The translations under genes and the position numbers were made by a program. DNA of 64,000 nucleotides from Anaerocolumna sp. (GTDB taxonomy: Bacteria > Bacillota > Clostridia > Lachnospirales > Lachnospiraceae), in contig JARBTX010000021.1 in NCBI GenBank assembly GCA_029239975.1, forward strand, positions 1 to 64,000. Direction: 5' to 3'. The number at the start of each line of letters is the position of its first letter. The stretch's first letter is position 1. Below are positions 25,696-34,807 of the stretch, piece by piece. The notes under the pieces were generated by a model. It made no database searches. It had not been told where the DNA came from and worked only from the letters and a program-made list of their open reading frames with translations.

Positions 25696-26556
25696 ATGAG
25701 CTTAGTAGAAAATATGGTCTATTCAAATCAGTTAAATGAAACAATTAAGGATAAGAAAATTATTAAGGTAGTTGTCAATCAAAACCCACACACATTTGTT
25801 TGGTTTGCCCTTAACCCATCAGAGGCTTATTGTGAACACTCTAAAAGTAATGAGATTGCAACAAAATATGAATCACTTTTATTGAATCAGGAGATAAAAT
25901 CCACAGCTGCTAAAAGAACATATACATTTGTATATATTGGCAATCGCACTTTGATGTTTAATAGTATGTCAGCAATCTATCATACAAAGGATGCGAAACT
26001 TCCTAAAAGGCATCAATTATTATTAGAATTTGAAGACGGTACAGCTCTTTCTTTATGCAGTTCACTTGGAGGACCTATTTTTTTATTTGAGATTGACGAA
26101 AAAGGTGATCCGGTTGGTTATTCAAATGATTTTCCGTCTTTGTTATCTGACGACTTTTCATTAGAATTTTTTATGAATTTATTTGAAATGACGGATTTCC
26201 GTGAAATGTCTACTAAGGCTTTTTTAGCAACTAAGAATCGCATTCCAGGGCTTGATAATAGTATTTTACATGAAATTCTTTGGGAAGCAAAACTTAATCC
26301 TAAGACTAAAATGAAAACGCTAAAGGAAGAAGACTTCATACATATGTACCAAGCTATAAAGAAGGTATTCCCAGATGTAATTGCGAAAGGTGGTAAGGAT
26401 ACGGAGAAGGACTTATACGGTAATTTCGGTGGATATATAACACATGTTAGTAAAAACACGCTTGGTAAACCTTGTACTAGGTGTGGTGAGATAATTGTGA
26501 AAGAAGCATATCTTGGCGGTTCTGTATATTATTGCCCTAATTGCCAGAAATTTTAA
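25696..26556 (+). CDS. Fpg/Nei-like protein with altered N-terminus
   Basis: This 286-residue protein resembles the clostridial endonuclease VIII-like family. It has the segment QLNETIKDKKIIKVVVNQNPHTF near the start, a helix-two-turn-helix around GLDNSILHEILWEAKLNP, and a C-terminal zinc finger (CTRCG, then CPNCQ). The family start usually contains a PE pair, and in true Fpg/Nei the proline at position 2 is the nucleophile. Here the start reads MSLVENMVYSNQ, with neither. It can probably still bind DNA; glycosylase activity is doubtful. An AGGAG ribosome site supports the ATG. Confidence 0.75.
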   Translation: MSLVENMVYSNQLNETIKDKKIIKVVVNQNPHTFVWFALNPSEAYCEHSKSNEIATKYESLLLNQEIKSTAAKRTYTFVYIGNRTLMFNSMSAIYHTKDAKLPKRHQLLLEFEDGTALSLCSSLGGPIFLFEIDEKGDPVGYSNDFPSLLSDDFSLEFFMNLFEMTDFREMSTKAFLATKNRIPGLDNSILHEILWEAKLNPKTKMKTLKEEDFIHMYQAIKKVFPDVIAKGGKDTEKDLYGNFGGYITHVSKNTLGKPCTRCGEIIVKEAYLGGSVYYCPNCQKF

Positions 26557-26578
26557 TGAATAATAAAATTGACTAAAA

Positions 26579-26645
26579 GACTTGTTATAAAAAGTTTTAT
26601 TTCGTATCGTTTGGGTTTCGCTCGAAGTAAAATTTTATACAAGCA
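26579..26645 (+). terminator. Possible long imperfect hairpin
   Basis: Two arms of about 24 bases (near 26579-26606 and 26622-26645) are imperfectly complementary and fold back over a short loop after the Fpg-like gene. There is no clean T-run, so the assignment as a terminator is weak. Confidence 0.3.
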
Positions 26646-26795
26646 ATTTAACCATTATGGTAAGAAAATTATGGACAAATTTTTATAGAAAAAGTCAAGT
26701 AAATCTTAATTCCATTTGGTAGTATGTAAATAGTTAATAGCGAAATAAATTTTTTTGTTATTACAAAGGTAGTATTTATTAAGGAGATGATTCCT

Positions 26796-28103
26796 ATGTG
26801 GGCAGCAAAAATACAAAAAGCGATTGATTATATTGAGTTACATTTACAGGAAGAAATTACGTTAGAATCCATAAGCCAAATTGTAAATTATGCACCATCA
26901 TCGTTTCAGAATCTTTTCAGCGCTTTAACAGGTTATTCCATCGGAGAATATATTAGATACCGCAGATTGTCCTGTGCCGCAGATGAGATCGCAGATAATA
27001 AAATAAATATTACCGAAGCTGCCTTTTTGCATGGATATGAAAATGTGGAATCATTTTCAAGAGCATTTAAAAGACTATTCGGATGTTCTCCATCTAGTAT
27101 TTTAAAAAATGATACAAGGCAGAGATTTCAAGCCATGAAAGTATATTTTGATATTACTGGAGGATTAAGTATGACAAGAAATTTAATACCAGGACTTATG
27201 AAAGTAGATTGGTCTGATACAAGCAGACAAAATGAATTTGTAAACAGTGTGGTTTCTGCTTTAACTTACTTAGGAGAGAAGATTGATTACGATTATGTTT
27301 GTGCTGTTTCAGGTAGTGCGTTTCGAACATCATTTTCCATGCCATCAGCCCAAGAATGGGAACATACCTTTAAAATGCTTGGGTTTAAAGCTACCTGCCA
27401 TAAACGGAGTAATTACGAATCAGATAGAAAATTAATTATTGATAGCATCGATAGGGGTTTTCCGGTAATCACCCTTGAAGGAGTAATTAACTGCGCGGAT
27501 GCTTGTATCATCTCAGGATATGATAACAACGGAGATGTATTACTTGGGTATAACCCATTTATGTACGAAGAAGAAGATCACAAAGAAGCACCAGATGATA
27601 CCGGTTATTTTAGAAAATCGGATTGGCATAATGGATTATTTAATCAAGGAAGTTTAGGACATATCATTATTATTGAAGAAAAACAAGAGAAACCAACAAA
27701 AGAAGAGATTCTAAGAGAAACACTAACTGTAATAAAACAATTAATAACACAAGAAAATTTAGTGGTAGGGCAATTCAATGGACTTGCAGCTCATGAAGCT
27801 TTTGTGAATGCACTTCTTACTTACCATTGGGAAGATAATTTTGAACCATATCTAAATGTTATGTGTAACTACAAACAGTATCTGGATAGACAATATGCTG
27901 TTCCATTCTTTAAAGATCATGGAAGAGATGATTTGGCTGAGATATATTATGAAATTACTGGGTATTGCATGGAGCTTGGTACGATAATACCACAAGATTT
28001 TTCAGCTTTTGATCTATTTAATGATAAAGCAAATTTAAAACCTTATTGTGAAGTGATAAAAAGAATTGCTGAATGTGAGAAACGAGTGGTTGAGTTAATA
28101 TAG
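26796..28103 (+). CDS. AraC-type DNA-binding domain fused to a BtrH-like domain
   Basis: Residues 1-105 form an AraC/XylS double helix-turn-helix (ITLESISQIVNYAPSSFQNLF and ITEAAFLHGYENVESFSRAFKRLFGCSP), here at the N-terminus instead of the usual C-terminus. Residues about 130-290 resemble the butirosin BtrH-type papain-like fold, including GVINCADACIISGYDNNGDVLLGYNPF. The remaining 140 residues are helical. The ATG at 26796 follows AAGGAG. The second domain may act as a ligand sensor or enzyme. The BtrH resemblance is moderate. Confidence 0.72.
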   Translation: MWAAKIQKAIDYIELHLQEEITLESISQIVNYAPSSFQNLFSALTGYSIGEYIRYRRLSCAADEIADNKINITEAAFLHGYENVESFSRAFKRLFGCSPSSILKNDTRQRFQAMKVYFDITGGLSMTRNLIPGLMKVDWSDTSRQNEFVNSVVSALTYLGEKIDYDYVCAVSGSAFRTSFSMPSAQEWEHTFKMLGFKATCHKRSNYESDRKLIIDSIDRGFPVITLEGVINCADACIISGYDNNGDVLLGYNPFMYEEEDHKEAPDDTGYFRKSDWHNGLFNQGSLGHIIIIEEKQEKPTKEEILRETLTVIKQLITQENLVVGQFNGLAAHEAFVNALLTYHWEDNFEPYLNVMCNYKQYLDRQYAVPFFKDHGRDDLAEIYYEITGYCMELGTIIPQDFSAFDLFNDKANLKPYCEVIKRIAECEKRVVELI

Positions 28104-28205
28104 TGAGTGATTGAGATAATATAAAGTGTGATTGAGATAATATAGTGAATGATTGAGTTAATTTAATGAGTGATTGAGTTTATAAAAGGTAATTGAGTTA
28201 AAATG
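28084..28205. repeat. 21-bp tandem repeats built from the 3' end of the upstream gene
   Basis: Six imperfect units start inside the last codons of the AraC/BtrH-like gene. The first unit encodes the final VVELI and stop. The next three repeat this stretch with small changes (starts at 28105, 28126 and 28147). The unit length is a multiple of three. Confidence 0.85.
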
Positions 28206-28219
28206 GGTGAAGAGATGTT

Positions 28220-28290
28220 AAGAGATTAATGTAACGAATACACAAAACAGGTTTATATACCTTTTTGTGTTAGACATTGATCTCTTATTT
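28220..28290 (+). terminator. Large two-stage hairpin terminator
   Basis: An outer 13-bp stem (28220-28232 with 28274-28286, one G-T pair) encloses an inner 13-bp stem (28240-28252 with 28259-28271 minus one mismatch) and a 6-base loop. TATTTTAT follows. It probably ends the AraC/BtrH-like transcript. Confidence 0.7.
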
Positions 28291-28444
28291 TATAATTATG
28301 TAAATTATTGTTTACCAAAGATTGGTATAATGATAAAATAAGAAAGGAAATTATTGTCTTAGTGTAATTTATATACACAAATTTAAAAATAGACCTGGCT
28401 ATAAACCTCTATGAAAAATAGCAACGATTACAATAAGTAACGTC

Positions 28445-28569
28445 ATGGAAAAGATAAAATGAAAAAGATAAAATGGAATAGATAATATGCAAATGATAAT
28501 AAGGTATAGATAATATGCAAAAGATAATAATGAAAAGATCATAAGGAATCAAAATATGGAATGACTAAG
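28445..28569. repeat. 14-bp tandem repeats, nine copies
   Basis: Units such as ATGGAAAAGATAAA and ATGCAAAAGATAAT follow one another without gaps for nine imperfect copies. They fill the gap upstream of the phosphotransferase. The unit is not a multiple of three, so coding is unlikely. Confidence 0.85.
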
Positions 28570-28646
28570 AAGGATTAAGTTTGACAGGGCAGCATTAATG
28601 ATTACTCTAAAATATTTACAAAATCATATGATGAGCGGAGGGAATT

Positions 28647-29603
28647 ATGATAACAGTAACTTCAAAAGCGTTGACTGAACTTTGCAATAAACTATCTATA
28701 AAGGAAAAAGAGTTAGTATTTATAGGTGGGGGTCGTGAAGATTCTGACGGTATATTATATAGCTATGAGTTAGATAAAGAAAAAATTGTTATAAAAATAC
28801 TTGCCTTCCCTGAACATGAGAAAGACAAGTTAACATCCTTTGAGACACGTGTTAAATTTGCAAATTATTTAGGCGAAAATGGAATTAATCTCTCGTATCC
28901 GATATTAAATCAAAATGGGAATATCTATGAAACATGTTACGATAACAAACATATATACACAGCTTATGTTATGAATTATTTTTCAGGTAGAACGCTAGAA
29001 AATGATGACTTAACAGATGAGTTAGTACATGATTGGGGTAAGATAATTGGTAAATCTCATAAAGTTACAAAGTCATTTCAGGATAAAGTAGATGTTAGTA
29101 ACTTTAGTTATAAAGATGAAATTTCGTTCTTTCACAATTGGTGCAAGGAACCAACGGTGAAATCAGCGTGGAAAGAGATAGAAAGCTATCTTGATGTATT
29201 ACCAAAAAGCAGAGATGACTATGGGTTTATACATAATGATAATCATCAAAGAAATGTCTTATATGGGGATGGAAATCTTACACTAATTGATTTTGATTGT
29301 TCTGGTTGCCAGTTTTTTATTCAGGATATCACAACTCCGGTACAAGGTTTGATGTTTGATAAGACAGGTGGGATGATATCACCAGTATATGATAATGATA
29401 GATTAAAACGTTTCTTTGACCATTTTATATCTGGATATGAAAAGGAAAATCATCTGGATAATTTCTGGTATGGAGAAATTAATAATTTTATCAATTACCG
29501 AAGATTATTGTTATATACCTGCATGCAAGACTGGATAGATACGAATACAGAATTAAAAAATGGTTTTATTCAGAATATTATAAATCCACCGAAGATAATG
29601 TAA
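28647..29603 (+). CDS. Aminoglycoside phosphotransferase family protein
   Basis: This 318-residue kinase-like protein has an N-terminal ATP lobe (YELDKEKIVIKIL with the conserved lysine), the catalytic loop GFIHNDNHQRNVLY (Asp in HND, Asn in RN) and the metal-binding LIDFDCSG. The start follows a GGAGGG ribosome site. The family phosphorylates antibiotics, choline or homoserine-like small molecules. The long C-terminal part is like that of the Ser/Thr-kinase-like HipA-unrelated APH group. The substrate is unknown. Confidence 0.83.
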   Translation: MITVTSKALTELCNKLSIKEKELVFIGGGREDSDGILYSYELDKEKIVIKILAFPEHEKDKLTSFETRVKFANYLGENGINLSYPILNQNGNIYETCYDNKHIYTAYVMNYFSGRTLENDDLTDELVHDWGKIIGKSHKVTKSFQDKVDVSNFSYKDEISFFHNWCKEPTVKSAWKEIESYLDVLPKSRDDYGFIHNDNHQRNVLYGDGNLTLIDFDCSGCQFFIQDITTPVQGLMFDKTGGMISPVYDNDRLKRFFDHFISGYEKENHLDNFWYGEINNFINYRRLLLYTCMQDWIDTNTELKNGFIQNIINPPKIM

Positions 29604-29649
29604 TGTAATACAAAAAAAATATAAAGATAATGTAACAATATATTACAAT

Positions 29650-29761
29650 CAAAATCTACTTAAGAGAAAGTAATGATAATTGCAAACAAAATCTACTAGA
29701 AAAAAAATAATGGTACTTTACAAACAAATTCACAAGAGAAAAAGTAATGCTACTTTACATA
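29650..29761. repeat. 37-38-bp tandem repeats, three copies
   Basis: Three imperfect units begin CAAAATCTAC, CAAAATCTAC and CAAATTCACA at 29650, 29687 and 29725 and end with a TTGCAAA or TTTACA-type tail. Just upstream, AAGATAATGTAA (29592-29603, the end of the previous gene) is repeated at 29623-29634. Confidence 0.75.
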
Positions 29762-29790
29762 TAATTATCACTCACGATAGGATGAAAAAA

Positions 29791-30792
29791 ATGAATATAG
29801 AAAATTTAATTGAAAAAGATTTTAATGGTTGCATATCTATTCAGAAAAATGGTGAAACAATGTTTGAAGCAGCTTACGGATATGCAGATTTAGCAAATAA
29901 AATACCAAATACATTAGATACCAAATTTGCGACTGCTTCTGCTGGAAAAGTTTTTGTAGCAGTTGGAATTCTACAATTAATTGAAAAAAAGAAGTTATCT
30001 TTTAATGATACCATAGGAAAGTTACTTGATTTTGACTTACATAACATTGACCCTAATATTACAGTAGAGCAATTACTTACTCATACTTCTGGTATTCCAG
30101 ATTATTTTGATGAGAGTATTTTGGATGAATATGCTGAGCTTTGGAGAGATTATCCAAACTATAAGATCCGTACATCAGCTGACTTATTACCTTTATTTAT
30201 TCATAAACCCATGATGTATCCTAGAGGAGAAAGATTTCAATATAACAATTCAGGATTTGTTGTGCTTGGGTTAATGATAGAAGCCATCACGAAAACACCT
30301 TTTGATATTTATCTTAAGGAGTATATTTTTGATGTTTGCGGTATGAATAGCACCGGATATTATGAATTGGATAGATTGCCAGCAAAATGTGCTAACAATT
30401 ATATTTATGATGAGAATCGAAAAGAGTATTATACGAATATTTATAGTGTTGATGTTAAAGGAACTGGAGCAGGTGGAGCGTTTACTACAGTTGGTGATGT
30501 AAATCTATTCTGGAATGCTTTATTATCAGGCAATTTACTGTCAGTTGATATGACACGTAAAATGCTTAGTGTACAAAGTTCCAGTGAAGAAGATGGAAAT
30601 TATGGATATGGCATATGGTTGAATCCGAATTTTTCAGATAATTCATTACCATATTTTGTAGGAAGTGATCCTGGCGTTAGTTTTACAAGCAATTATAAAC
30701 TAGATCTAAACATATGTATTACTATCGTTAGTAACTTTGGTGACAATGTTTGGAAACTAGCGAGAGATATACGTAACGAGTTATTTGGGTAA
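29791..30792 (+). CDS. Serine hydrolase (beta-lactamase/class C PBP fold)
   Basis: This 333-residue protein has SAGK (S-x-x-K) in TASAGKVFVAVG, and YNN (Y-x-N) in FQYNNSG. The third motif, usually HxG or KTG, reads GSDPG. No signal peptide is seen, so it probably acts in the cytoplasm on a small ester or D-amino acid peptide. The start is placed at 29791 because an AGG sequence lies 9 bases upstream; the ATG at 29782 is equally in frame. The region upstream of it is repeat sequence. Confidence 0.82.
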   Translation: MNIENLIEKDFNGCISIQKNGETMFEAAYGYADLANKIPNTLDTKFATASAGKVFVAVGILQLIEKKKLSFNDTIGKLLDFDLHNIDPNITVEQLLTHTSGIPDYFDESILDEYAELWRDYPNYKIRTSADLLPLFIHKPMMYPRGERFQYNNSGFVVLGLMIEAITKTPFDIYLKEYIFDVCGMNSTGYYELDRLPAKCANNYIYDENRKEYYTNIYSVDVKGTGAGGAFTTVGDVNLFWNALLSGNLLSVDMTRKMLSVQSSSEEDGNYGYGIWLNPNFSDNSLPYFVGSDPGVSFTSNYKLDLNICITIVSNFGDNVWKLARDIRNELFG

Positions 30793-30874
30793 AGTCTTAT
30801 TTAAATAAATTATTTTAGTATGGCACGTATACGAAATTAACTGCAACTACGATAATGATTAGATTAGGAGAAAT

Positions 30875-31525
30875 ATGAATATAGATAATAAAACACCATT
30901 AATTTATTGGATTGGTGGTTCGACGTGTGCTGGTAAGACAACAATTTCTAATATCCTTTCGACGAAATATGGATTTACAGTTTATCATTGTGATGAATAT
31001 TTAGGAAAACATATTGAAAAATCGAATTCACTAGAACACCCAAATCTTAATAGACTAACGAAAGTCAGTTGGAATGATATTCTTAGCTTGAAAGTAGAAG
31101 ATTATTTAAACTGGACAATAGATTTATTCCATGAAGAATTTGAAATGATTTTAGAAGATCTAAATACAATTTCTAATGATAAGCCTATACTTGTAGAAGG
31201 TGTTAACTTACTTCCGGAGCTTATTAAAGATCAGCTTTTTGATTATGGACATACAATATGGGTAGTCGCAGATGAAGAGTTTTATAAATGTCATCAAATG
31301 CAAAGAAAAGAATTGTTCGATAGAATAAATGAATGTTCGAACCCAGAATTGGCTTTAGATAATTACATGAGTTATGATTTAGCTTTTGGAAAATACATTT
31401 TCAATGAAGCGAAAAGACTTGATTTCAAAGTAATAACAGTAAACAATGAAAATGATATTAAGGATAATGTAGATTTAGTTACATCTTATTTTAACTTAAT
31501 GAAATGTACGGCGAATAATGAATAA
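30875..31525 (+). CDS. P-loop small-molecule kinase-like protein
   Basis: This 216-residue protein has a Walker A loop GGSTCAGKTT (residues about 14-23), then YHCDEYLG and PILVEGVNLLPEL, which fit the uridine/adenylate kinase-like family of P-loop kinases. It has no lid motif that I can name. An AGGAGAA ribosome site precedes the ATG. It follows the serine hydrolase by 80 bases and precedes the membrane-protein genes by 12 bases, so it may be read with them. The substrate is unknown. Confidence 0.78.
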   Translation: MNIDNKTPLIYWIGGSTCAGKTTISNILSTKYGFTVYHCDEYLGKHIEKSNSLEHPNLNRLTKVSWNDILSLKVEDYLNWTIDLFHEEFEMILEDLNTISNDKPILVEGVNLLPELIKDQLFDYGHTIWVVADEEFYKCHQMQRKELFDRINECSNPELALDNYMSYDLAFGKYIFNEAKRLDFKVITVNNENDIKDNVDLVTSYFNLMKCTANNE

Positions 31526-31537
31526 GAGGAGAACCCT

Positions 31538-31906
31538 ATGAAGCAAGAAAGACCATTATTAGTGACTTATATAACGGATTTGAATATTATAAATATAGTA
31601 TTATTAATAGTCTCCTTGTTTCCAAAGTTAACAAAGAGAGTTGGGATTATTACCAATCCACCAACTGTTAACAATGTAATAACAAGAGTTATGATTATTT
31701 TAATTTTATTGGTAGCTACATATGGATTATTAAGATTAAAAAGATGGGGATATTGGCTTATGTTAGCCTATAATTTAATATTTCTAATAGAATCAATAGT
31801 GTCTTTAATAAAAGGAAACTACAATATACTTAACGTTATAATACCAATATTAGGTATATCACTTACACTATCAGCAAAGCAATATTTTATAAAAGAAGGT
31901 AACTGA
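31538..31906 (+). CDS. Small four-helix membrane protein
   Basis: This 122-residue protein has hydrophobic segments at about residues 14-32, 45-66, 70-88 and 95-112. An AGAGGAG ribosome site lies directly before the ATG, 12 bases after the kinase stop. It is the first of three membrane proteins in a row. Family unknown. Confidence 0.55.
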   Translation: MKQERPLLVTYITDLNIINIVLLIVSLFPKLTKRVGIITNPPTVNNVITRVMIILILLVATYGLLRLKRWGYWLMLAYNLIFLIESIVSLIKGNYNILNVIIPILGISLTLSAKQYFIKEGN

Positions 31907-31995
31907 AGCTAGTGACTTCATATTATTGTATGATAAATTCGATAACTATATAAATTCATAACTGCCTAAAATCTAATTCATTATAGGAGGAGCAA

Positions 31996-32253
31996 ATGAG
32001 AAATAAGGGGAAAAGATTACTATTAATTGCTAATGTTACAATTACAATCATTTTAGGAATCGGTTTATTGCAGATTTCAAACTTAATGTATCGATACAAT
32101 CGATTGACAGTATGGACTACCCAAAATGATATTACGAATCAATTCTACATGGATTTAAAAAGTATTATGTTAATAATATGGATTATATGGGGTGTTTTAA
32201 TCGTTGTATCGATAATTCCTTTCATTTTAGATTTAAGGAAACGGGGGAGGTAA
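31996..32253 (+). CDS. Small two-helix membrane protein
   Basis: This 85-residue protein has two hydrophobic segments (about residues 7-28 and 50-75) with a basic tail (LRKRGR). The AGGAGG ribosome site at 31986-31991 is strong. Its stop codon lies 1 base before the next ATG, so the pair is translationally coupled. Function unknown. Confidence 0.55.
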   Translation: MRNKGKRLLLIANVTITIILGIGLLQISNLMYRYNRLTVWTTQNDITNQFYMDLKSIMLIIWIIWGVLIVVSIIPFILDLRKRGR

Positions 32254-32254
32254 T

Positions 32255-33670
32255 ATGGGGACAATTAATAATTTCAATAATAGTGAGGATGAGATTGCAT
32301 TAATAAATCCTTGGAAACAACCTTTTAATAATATTATCTGGGGATTGATAACAACATCAATTACGTTAAACCTTTTTATGTTGCAATATATATTATCAAC
32401 TGCCGGAGTAGTTTTGTTGTATCTGGGCTTTCGTAATCTTCGTAAAGTGAACCGATGGTTTCATATTACATGGATTTTATCTACGATTCGATTGGTGTGG
32501 CATCTAGTGCAACTATTCATATTTGCAACTCCATTTAATCTAATATATAGAGATAATAAAATGATTGCTTTCGTTATAACCATATTTCAAATTGCATTTC
32601 TACTTACTTTTCGTAATGGGATTCATACAGTTTATAAACAAGCCAATGTTATTAAAAGACGTGATCCTATTTTATTTCTTGTTGTTTGGACTATAATAGT
32701 AGCTTTTATACCACTTACACCTTATGCAAATATTTGGCTTATTTTTATACCATTGATTATTTTTTACATTATATTTATTTCATCTCTAAGCTCAGTTGGA
32801 AATGATTTGAGCAATGCAGCGTGCGAATTTATTTCAGGAAACGTAAAAAAGAATCATAATATATTTACTTTGGGTTATTTCGCATGTTGCCTTGTTTTAA
32901 TAAGTATAGGATGTTTTTTTTCGAATCACATTCGGTTAAATATGTCTCCACAAACACCAAGAACTGAGTCTGATATAAGAACTGATTTACTTGATTTAGG
33001 ATTTCCGATAGATATTATGGGTGATATCTCAGATGAAGATATTTCGAGATTTAGTGGAGCAATTCATGTTCAATCCTATGGTGATTTGTTAACATTTGAT
33101 TCGATGTTTGCATCCAATCCAATCAATAGTAGAAGTGAAATAATATACAGTGAACCTAGTTATAGTGGTTTAAATGCAACTACCATTTATGTAGAATTAC
33201 CGGATAATCTTATCTATGCTATTGAATATTTCGAATGGATCGATAGAAATGCATATTGGCATGACGGGTTCACAATATTTGGTCAAGATGATTTCGAATT
33301 ATTAAATGGTGTACTTTTATTTAAAAAGGATGGAGTAGGTTACACTGCACCCATTCCAAGGCTTGCCTGTGAAATCGTTGCATCTAAAAGTATGTTTAAT
33401 GAAAATGTATTAAAACAGATATCTGGTGCAGTCAGTTTTCCTTTTCATTCTGATGATCAGAGAGGGTATATTGTTTACAGTGTACAACTTCCGAAAGAAA
33501 AATGGATTGGAAGTAATTGTTTTAATTATGTACATTATTCACATCCATTCCGATTCCCTTATGAAGATACAGAGCAACAGATTTTAAAAGGAAGCTTACT
33601 GTTCCGCGATAATTTGCAACAGCACTACACAAATATTAAAACTCAGGCTTACCGAGAAGCACATCCATAA
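32255..33670 (+). CDS. Membrane protein with large C-terminal domain
   Basis: This 471-residue protein has about six or seven membrane segments in the first 225 residues. The remaining 240 residues begin NHIRLNMSPQTPRTESDIRTDLLDLGFP and DISDEDISRFSGA, and form a mixed strand-rich domain that would face outside. GGGGGAGG precedes the ATG. The layout suggests a sensor or transporter partner of the small membrane protein before it. I do not recognise the family. Confidence 0.6.
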   Translation: MGTINNFNNSEDEIALINPWKQPFNNIIWGLITTSITLNLFMLQYILSTAGVVLLYLGFRNLRKVNRWFHITWILSTIRLVWHLVQLFIFATPFNLIYRDNKMIAFVITIFQIAFLLTFRNGIHTVYKQANVIKRRDPILFLVVWTIIVAFIPLTPYANIWLIFIPLIIFYIIFISSLSSVGNDLSNAACEFISGNVKKNHNIFTLGYFACCLVLISIGCFFSNHIRLNMSPQTPRTESDIRTDLLDLGFPIDIMGDISDEDISRFSGAIHVQSYGDLLTFDSMFASNPINSRSEIIYSEPSYSGLNATTIYVELPDNLIYAIEYFEWIDRNAYWHDGFTIFGQDDFELLNGVLLFKKDGVGYTAPIPRLACEIVASKSMFNENVLKQISGAVSFPFHSDDQRGYIVYSVQLPKEKWIGSNCFNYVHYSHPFRFPYEDTEQQILKGSLLFRDNLQQHYTNIKTQAYREAHP

Positions 33671-33695
33671 CAAGTAAACAATAGTTTAAATTCTC

Positions 33696-33721
33696 AAACC
33701 CTCCGAACTTGGAGGGTTTTT
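33696..33721 (+). terminator. Rho-independent terminator
   Basis: AAACCCTCC pairs with GGAGGGTTT around the loop GAACTT, followed by TTTTTG. It is a textbook terminator for the membrane-protein operon. Confidence 0.9.
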
Positions 33722-33875
33722 GTTATATTAAGAAAGTAGTACAATTCGAATCCTTGTAATACAGGGTATAGCTCAATCTAAAGGATATTATATTAACAAT
33801 TAAAATATTAAGCAATTTGAGAAAGTACTAACAGTACTAGCACTATAAATATTTTGATAAATTATGGAATTTGTA

Positions 33876-33928
33876 TTGACAAATAAAATAACGTGGTGTA
33901 TAACAAGGATATAGACCGACGGTCGGTC
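33876..33928 (+). promoter_or_regulatory. tetR promoter with TetR operator
   Basis: TTGACA (33876-33881) and TATAAC (33899-33904) have a 17-base spacer. The palindrome GACCGACGGTCGGTC (33914-33928, 7-base arms around one base) overlaps the expected transcript start. Such GACCGAC dyads are typical TetR-family operators, so the regulator encoded downstream probably represses its own operon here. Confidence 0.78.
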
Positions 33929-34175
33929 GAGAAAATAGACAGATTAAAATAGACAGTTGAAGAGACAGATTAAAGTGACAGATTAGATAAAACGATGCTA
34001 GAAATGAAAATTAAATCACATTATAAAAATATATCGTATCAAAAGTATATCGTTTCTATAATAAAATCTCGTTTCTATAATAAAATCTCGTTTCTAGAAT
34101 AAAATTTCGATTTTAGAATTACATCACCATAAGCATAATCATTATTTAAATCCTTATAAAGAAAGAGGTAACAGT
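33929..34175. repeat. Long leader with two runs of short tandem repeats
   Basis: The 260-base leader of tetR holds imperfect AGACAGATTAAA-like repeats near 33937-33990. At 34051-34107 it holds three 19-bp units of the type CGTTTCTATAATAAAATCT, followed by a degenerate fourth to about 34125. No coding frame was seen. It ends with an AAAGAGG ribosome site. Confidence 0.7.
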
Positions 34176-34802
34176 ATGAAGATAACCAAGGAATATACGG
34201 AGAGAAGAAATGAGATTCTTGACGCCGCAGGAAGATTATTTTCCATAAAAGGGTATGACAAATGTACAGTAAATGATATTCTTGATGCCGTTGGTATTGC
34301 AAAGGGAACCTTTTATTATTATTTTAAATCCAAGGAAGAAGTTTTAGATGCAATTATCGAACGGGTAACAGAATTAGTTGTAAGTAGAGCGGAAGAAGTT
34401 GCCATGAATCAGGAACTTACCCCGGTAATGAAGTTACTTCATATTATTTTATCCATGAGAGTGGAAAGTGAAGTTGACAATAACATAATGGAAGAACTTC
34501 ACAAACCTGAGAACGCATTGATGCATCAAAAGTCCTTAAGTTTAATGGTAACAAGAGTCACACCGATACTTAGTAAAGTTGTACAGGATGGAATTGAAAA
34601 GGGGATTTTTAAGTCAGATTTTCCTACACAATACATGCAGATTTTCTTAACTTCATCCATTACATTGTTAGACGATGGAATCTTTCAAGTGAAACCAGAA
34701 GAACAACAGATGACTTTAAGAGCTCTAGTAGCATTACTTGAGAAAATGCTTGGTGTTACAGATGAAACCTTTTGGAATATAGCAAAGCAGTATTGGAGTT
34801 AA
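34176..34802 (+). CDS. TetR/AcrR-family regulator
   Basis: This 208-residue protein has a TetR N-terminal domain (EILDAAGRLFSIKGYDKCTVNDILDAVGIAKGTFYYYFKSKEEVLDAI, residues 14-58) and a helical ligand-binding domain. The operator in the promoter upstream indicates self-regulation. The genes that follow encode an ABC exporter, the probable target. The C-terminus runs directly into a remnant of an MFS gene. The effector is unknown. Confidence 0.9.
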   Translation: MKITKEYTERRNEILDAAGRLFSIKGYDKCTVNDILDAVGIAKGTFYYYFKSKEEVLDAIIERVTELVVSRAEEVAMNQELTPVMKLLHIILSMRVESEVDNNIMEELHKPENALMHQKSLSLMVTRVTPILSKVVQDGIEKGIFKSDFPTQYMQIFLTSSITLLDDGIFQVKPEEQQMTLRALVALLEKMLGVTDETFWNIAKQYWS

Positions 34803-34807
34803 TCGCG

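Noticed and set aside
28084-28569. Possible CRISPR array
   Set aside because: The units are adjacent, imperfect and of 14 or 21 bases with no spacers, and no cas genes are in the window.
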